The notes below the pieces were generated by a model that did no database searches, was not told where the DNA came from, and was given only the letters and a program-made list of their open reading frames with translations. 64,000 nucleotides of DNA from Orientallactaga sibirica (taxonomy: Eukaryota > Chordata > Mammalia > Rodentia > Dipodidae). The stretch is taken from assembly GCA_036365145.1 (NCBI GenBank), contig JAEOAD010001756.1, positions 62,001-126,000 on the forward strand. Direction: 5' to 3'. This document shows positions 62,040-64,000 of this stretch, one piece after another. The position numbers were made by a program, and so were the translations under genes. Numbering within the stretch: position 1 is the stretch's first letter; every line of letters starts with the position of its first letter.

Positions 62040-63300
62040 TAAAATTTTAAAAATAATATGAATAATAAATAATTAAAGCAATAAATACAAATGATAAATC
62101 AATAAATATAATAAACAAATCAGTATAAATATTAAGTAAATGAATGCAACCAATATATAAGAAAAGCAAAAAGTAAATACAATAAAGGAGTATAACTATT
62201 GAATAAATGAATATAACCAATAAATAAATGTAATGAACAAATCAGTATAAATATTAAACAAATGAATATACATAATACAATAAATAAGCAAAATAAATAA
62301 TAAGTTAATATAATATATAAGGGTAAATATTAAACATATGAATATAAATCATAAAGAAACAAACATAATAAATAATAAGTAAATATAATAAATAGAGATG
62401 AATATTAAATGAATACTAACAATAAATAAAAAATAGATATAATAAACAAATAAGGGTGACTATCAAATAAATTAATATAAATAATAAATAAATAGAACAA
62501 TAAATAAACATTATAAATAAATATGAATATTAAACACATGAATATAAACAAACAATAAATAATAAATAAATATAATGAATAAGTATAAATCTTAAACAAT
62601 TGAATAGAAATCATAAATAAAACAATAAACAAAAATAATAAATAAATGTCATATACAAATAAGTATGAATATTAAACAAATGAATATAAATAATTGATAA
62701 AGATAATTCAACATATAAGGATAAATATTAAATAAATGGCTACAAACAATAAGTCAATATAGTAAACAAATAAGTATTAAATATAAAATAAATGATTATA
62801 AATAATAAAACAAAAAACTTAATAAGTAAATATAATAAATAAACAAAGCAGTATACATATTAAATAAGCCAGTGTAAATAAAAAATAAATAAATGAACGT
62901 ATAAATATGATAAAGAAATATAATAAACAAATAAGGATTAAACAAATGACTATAAGTAAGGAACAAATAAAATAAAAATAGATATAATAAATAAGTAACT
63001 ATGATAAATAAAGATAAATACTAAATCAATGAATGTAAATAAATAAATAAATAAAACAAATGTCATAAAATAATATATTGAATAAGTGAATATAAATAAT
63101 AAATAAATATAATAAAATATTATGAGTGAATATTAAACAAGTATAATTAATAAATAAATATCAATAATAAAGAAATAAATACAAATATTAATGAATAAAT
63201 TTAAATAGTAAAAAATCTAAATAATAATAAATCAATGTAACTAATAAATGAATAAATAACTGTAACTATTAAAGAAAGAAATAAAGATAAAGAAATCTTA
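62040..63300. repeat. AT-rich simple sequence, degenerate AAAT/ATAA array
   Basis: About 1.26 kb of AAATAAAT, ATAATAAA and AATATTAAA words with almost no G or C and no fixed period. Recurrent longer words such as AAATGAATATAAATAATA suggest a loose ~40-70-base substructure. Confidence 0.85.
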
Positions 63301-63384
63301 AAAGGCCATGTGGCAGGCATCCAGGCTCAAGGTCTGTGCAGTGCACAACCTTTCTGTGTGTCTAATGTCAATAAATGAAAATAA
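63301..63384. other. Short non-repetitive segment
   Basis: Includes GGCATCCAGGCTCAAGG; no feature recognised. Confidence 0.4.
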
Positions 63385-63606
63385 ATATTTAGTTATTTAT
63401 TGATTAGAGAGAGAGAAATAGAGAGGGACAGAGAGACACAGAGCGAGAGGAGGGAATCGACACACCAGGGCCTCCAGCTGCTGCAAACGAACTCCACACG
63501 CATGCGCCACCTTGTGTATCTGGCTTACGTGGGTCCTGGAGAGTCGAACCTGGGTCCTTACTCTTGGCAGGCATGTACCTTAACCTCTCAGCCATCTCTC
63601 CAGACC
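63385..63606 (-). mobile_element. tRNA-derived SINE, antisense
   Basis: Same family as 61787-62039: GAGA-rich tract (63400-63450), CACCAGGGCCTCCAGCTGCT, CGCATGCGCCACCTTGTGTA, GCTTACGTGGGTCCTGGAGA, an antisense B-box region (AGTCGAACCTGGGT) and the head TCAGCCATCTCTCCAGACC. Related TTTATTG words on both sides may be a target duplication. A minus-strand frame through it is a chance ORF. Confidence 0.92.
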
Positions 63607-63672
63607 CAGTTTATTGGTATATTATTTTATTTTATTATGATGATGATGATCATTATCATTATTATGATTACC
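63607..63672. repeat. TTTTA and GAT/CAT simple repeats
   Basis: A TTTTATTTTATTA run followed by GATGATGATGAT and CATTATCATTATTATGATTA. Confidence 0.75.
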
Positions 63673-63778
63673 ACTGAGGTTGGATGGGTGTGGCTCTAGG
63701 CCAGTCTGGCCCGGAATCCACTCTGTACCCTTCTCAGTCTGGCCTCAAATTCATGCCCACGACACTCCTCCTCCTCCT
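63673..63778 (-). mobile_element. B1 SINE fragment, antisense, diverged
   Basis: The words GAGGTTGGATGGGTGTGGCT, GCCAGTCTGGCCCGGAATCC, ACTCTGTACCCTTCTCAGTC and TGGCCTCAAATTCATGCCC follow the order of an antisense B1 as at 32131-32270. The B1 head on the right (GCTGGGATTAAAGG) is missing. Confidence 0.7.
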
Positions 63779-63789
63779 AAGAAAATCGA

Positions 63790-64000
63790 CTGTAATTTTC
63801 TTATTTTTATTTTATTTCATTTTATTTATTTTAGCATTTATTATTAATTTGTCATTTTATTTAACTTTTTATTTTAGTATATTATATTATTTTATTATTT
63901 ATGATTTTATGATTTTATTTTATTTTAATTTATTTATTTTGATATTTTATTTTACTTTTATTTTATTATTCATTATTTTATTTGCTTTTTAATTTTGTTT
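63790..64000. repeat. TTTTA-rich simple sequence
   Basis: Degenerate TTTTATTTTA pentanucleotide-like sequence to the window edge. Long frames of Phe/Leu/Ile codons here are composition artefacts. Confidence 0.85.

Overview
This is a eukaryotic, repeat-dominated window with no intact host gene. It is almost certainly from a rodent nuclear genome. It contains 7SL-derived B1 SINEs, a tRNA-derived SINE family whose copies run through a GA-rich stretch into an A-rich tail, rodent-type L1 LINEs and at least one class II (ERVK-like) solo LTR. The tRNA-SINE head and the form of B1 look to me like jerboa (dipodoid) elements; that is recollection and inference, not a database match. There are no operons, CRISPR arrays, bacterial genes or long unique ORFs. 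The longest open frames, between 52 and 59 kb, are by-products of a stop-poor minisatellite.

Layout. 1-6575: a nearly full-length L1 on the + strand that lacks its 5' UTR at the window edge, with broken ORF1 and ORF2 and a long 3' UTR. 6576-8007: non-repetitive sequence with a short degenerate tandem repeat and an mRNA-like AATAAA plus poly(A) end. 8008-14935: a nest of at least three L1 pieces, in which a younger L1 sits inside an older one and fuses in frame with it. 14936-16130: AT-rich sequence without recognisable genes. 16131-51807: about 35 kb of tandem satellite. A diverged flank of about 185-bp monomers (16131-18585) is separated by an LTR-like insertion (18586-19238) from the main array of roughly 178 monomers of about 180 bp. 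The main array is interrupted once, at 31946-32443, by a composite LINE/B1/SINE insertion. It also contains a tandem duplication of about 5 kb (39.95-49.9 kb) whose central 4.2 kb is peppered with small deletions, mostly at CpG sites. 51808-58990: a 7.2-kb minisatellite built on CTGT/CTCT tetranucleotides. 58991-61472: a GC-rich cluster of five unrelated short tandem repeats with an ERVK-like solo LTR among them. 61473-64000: tRNA-SINEs and a B1 fragment in AT-rich simple sequence.

The main biology is satellite structure. The ~180-bp monomer is nucleosome-sized, AT-rich, carries paired TTGTACAA palindromes, shows CpG decay at fixed positions and contains a partial CENP-B-box-like motif. It may be a pericentromeric or centromeric satellite, but the window has no direct evidence of centromere function. 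No gene network can be inferred: the coding remnants are all dead retrotransposon ORFs. Monomer counts, periods and identities were estimated by eye from landmark spacing and should be read as approximate.
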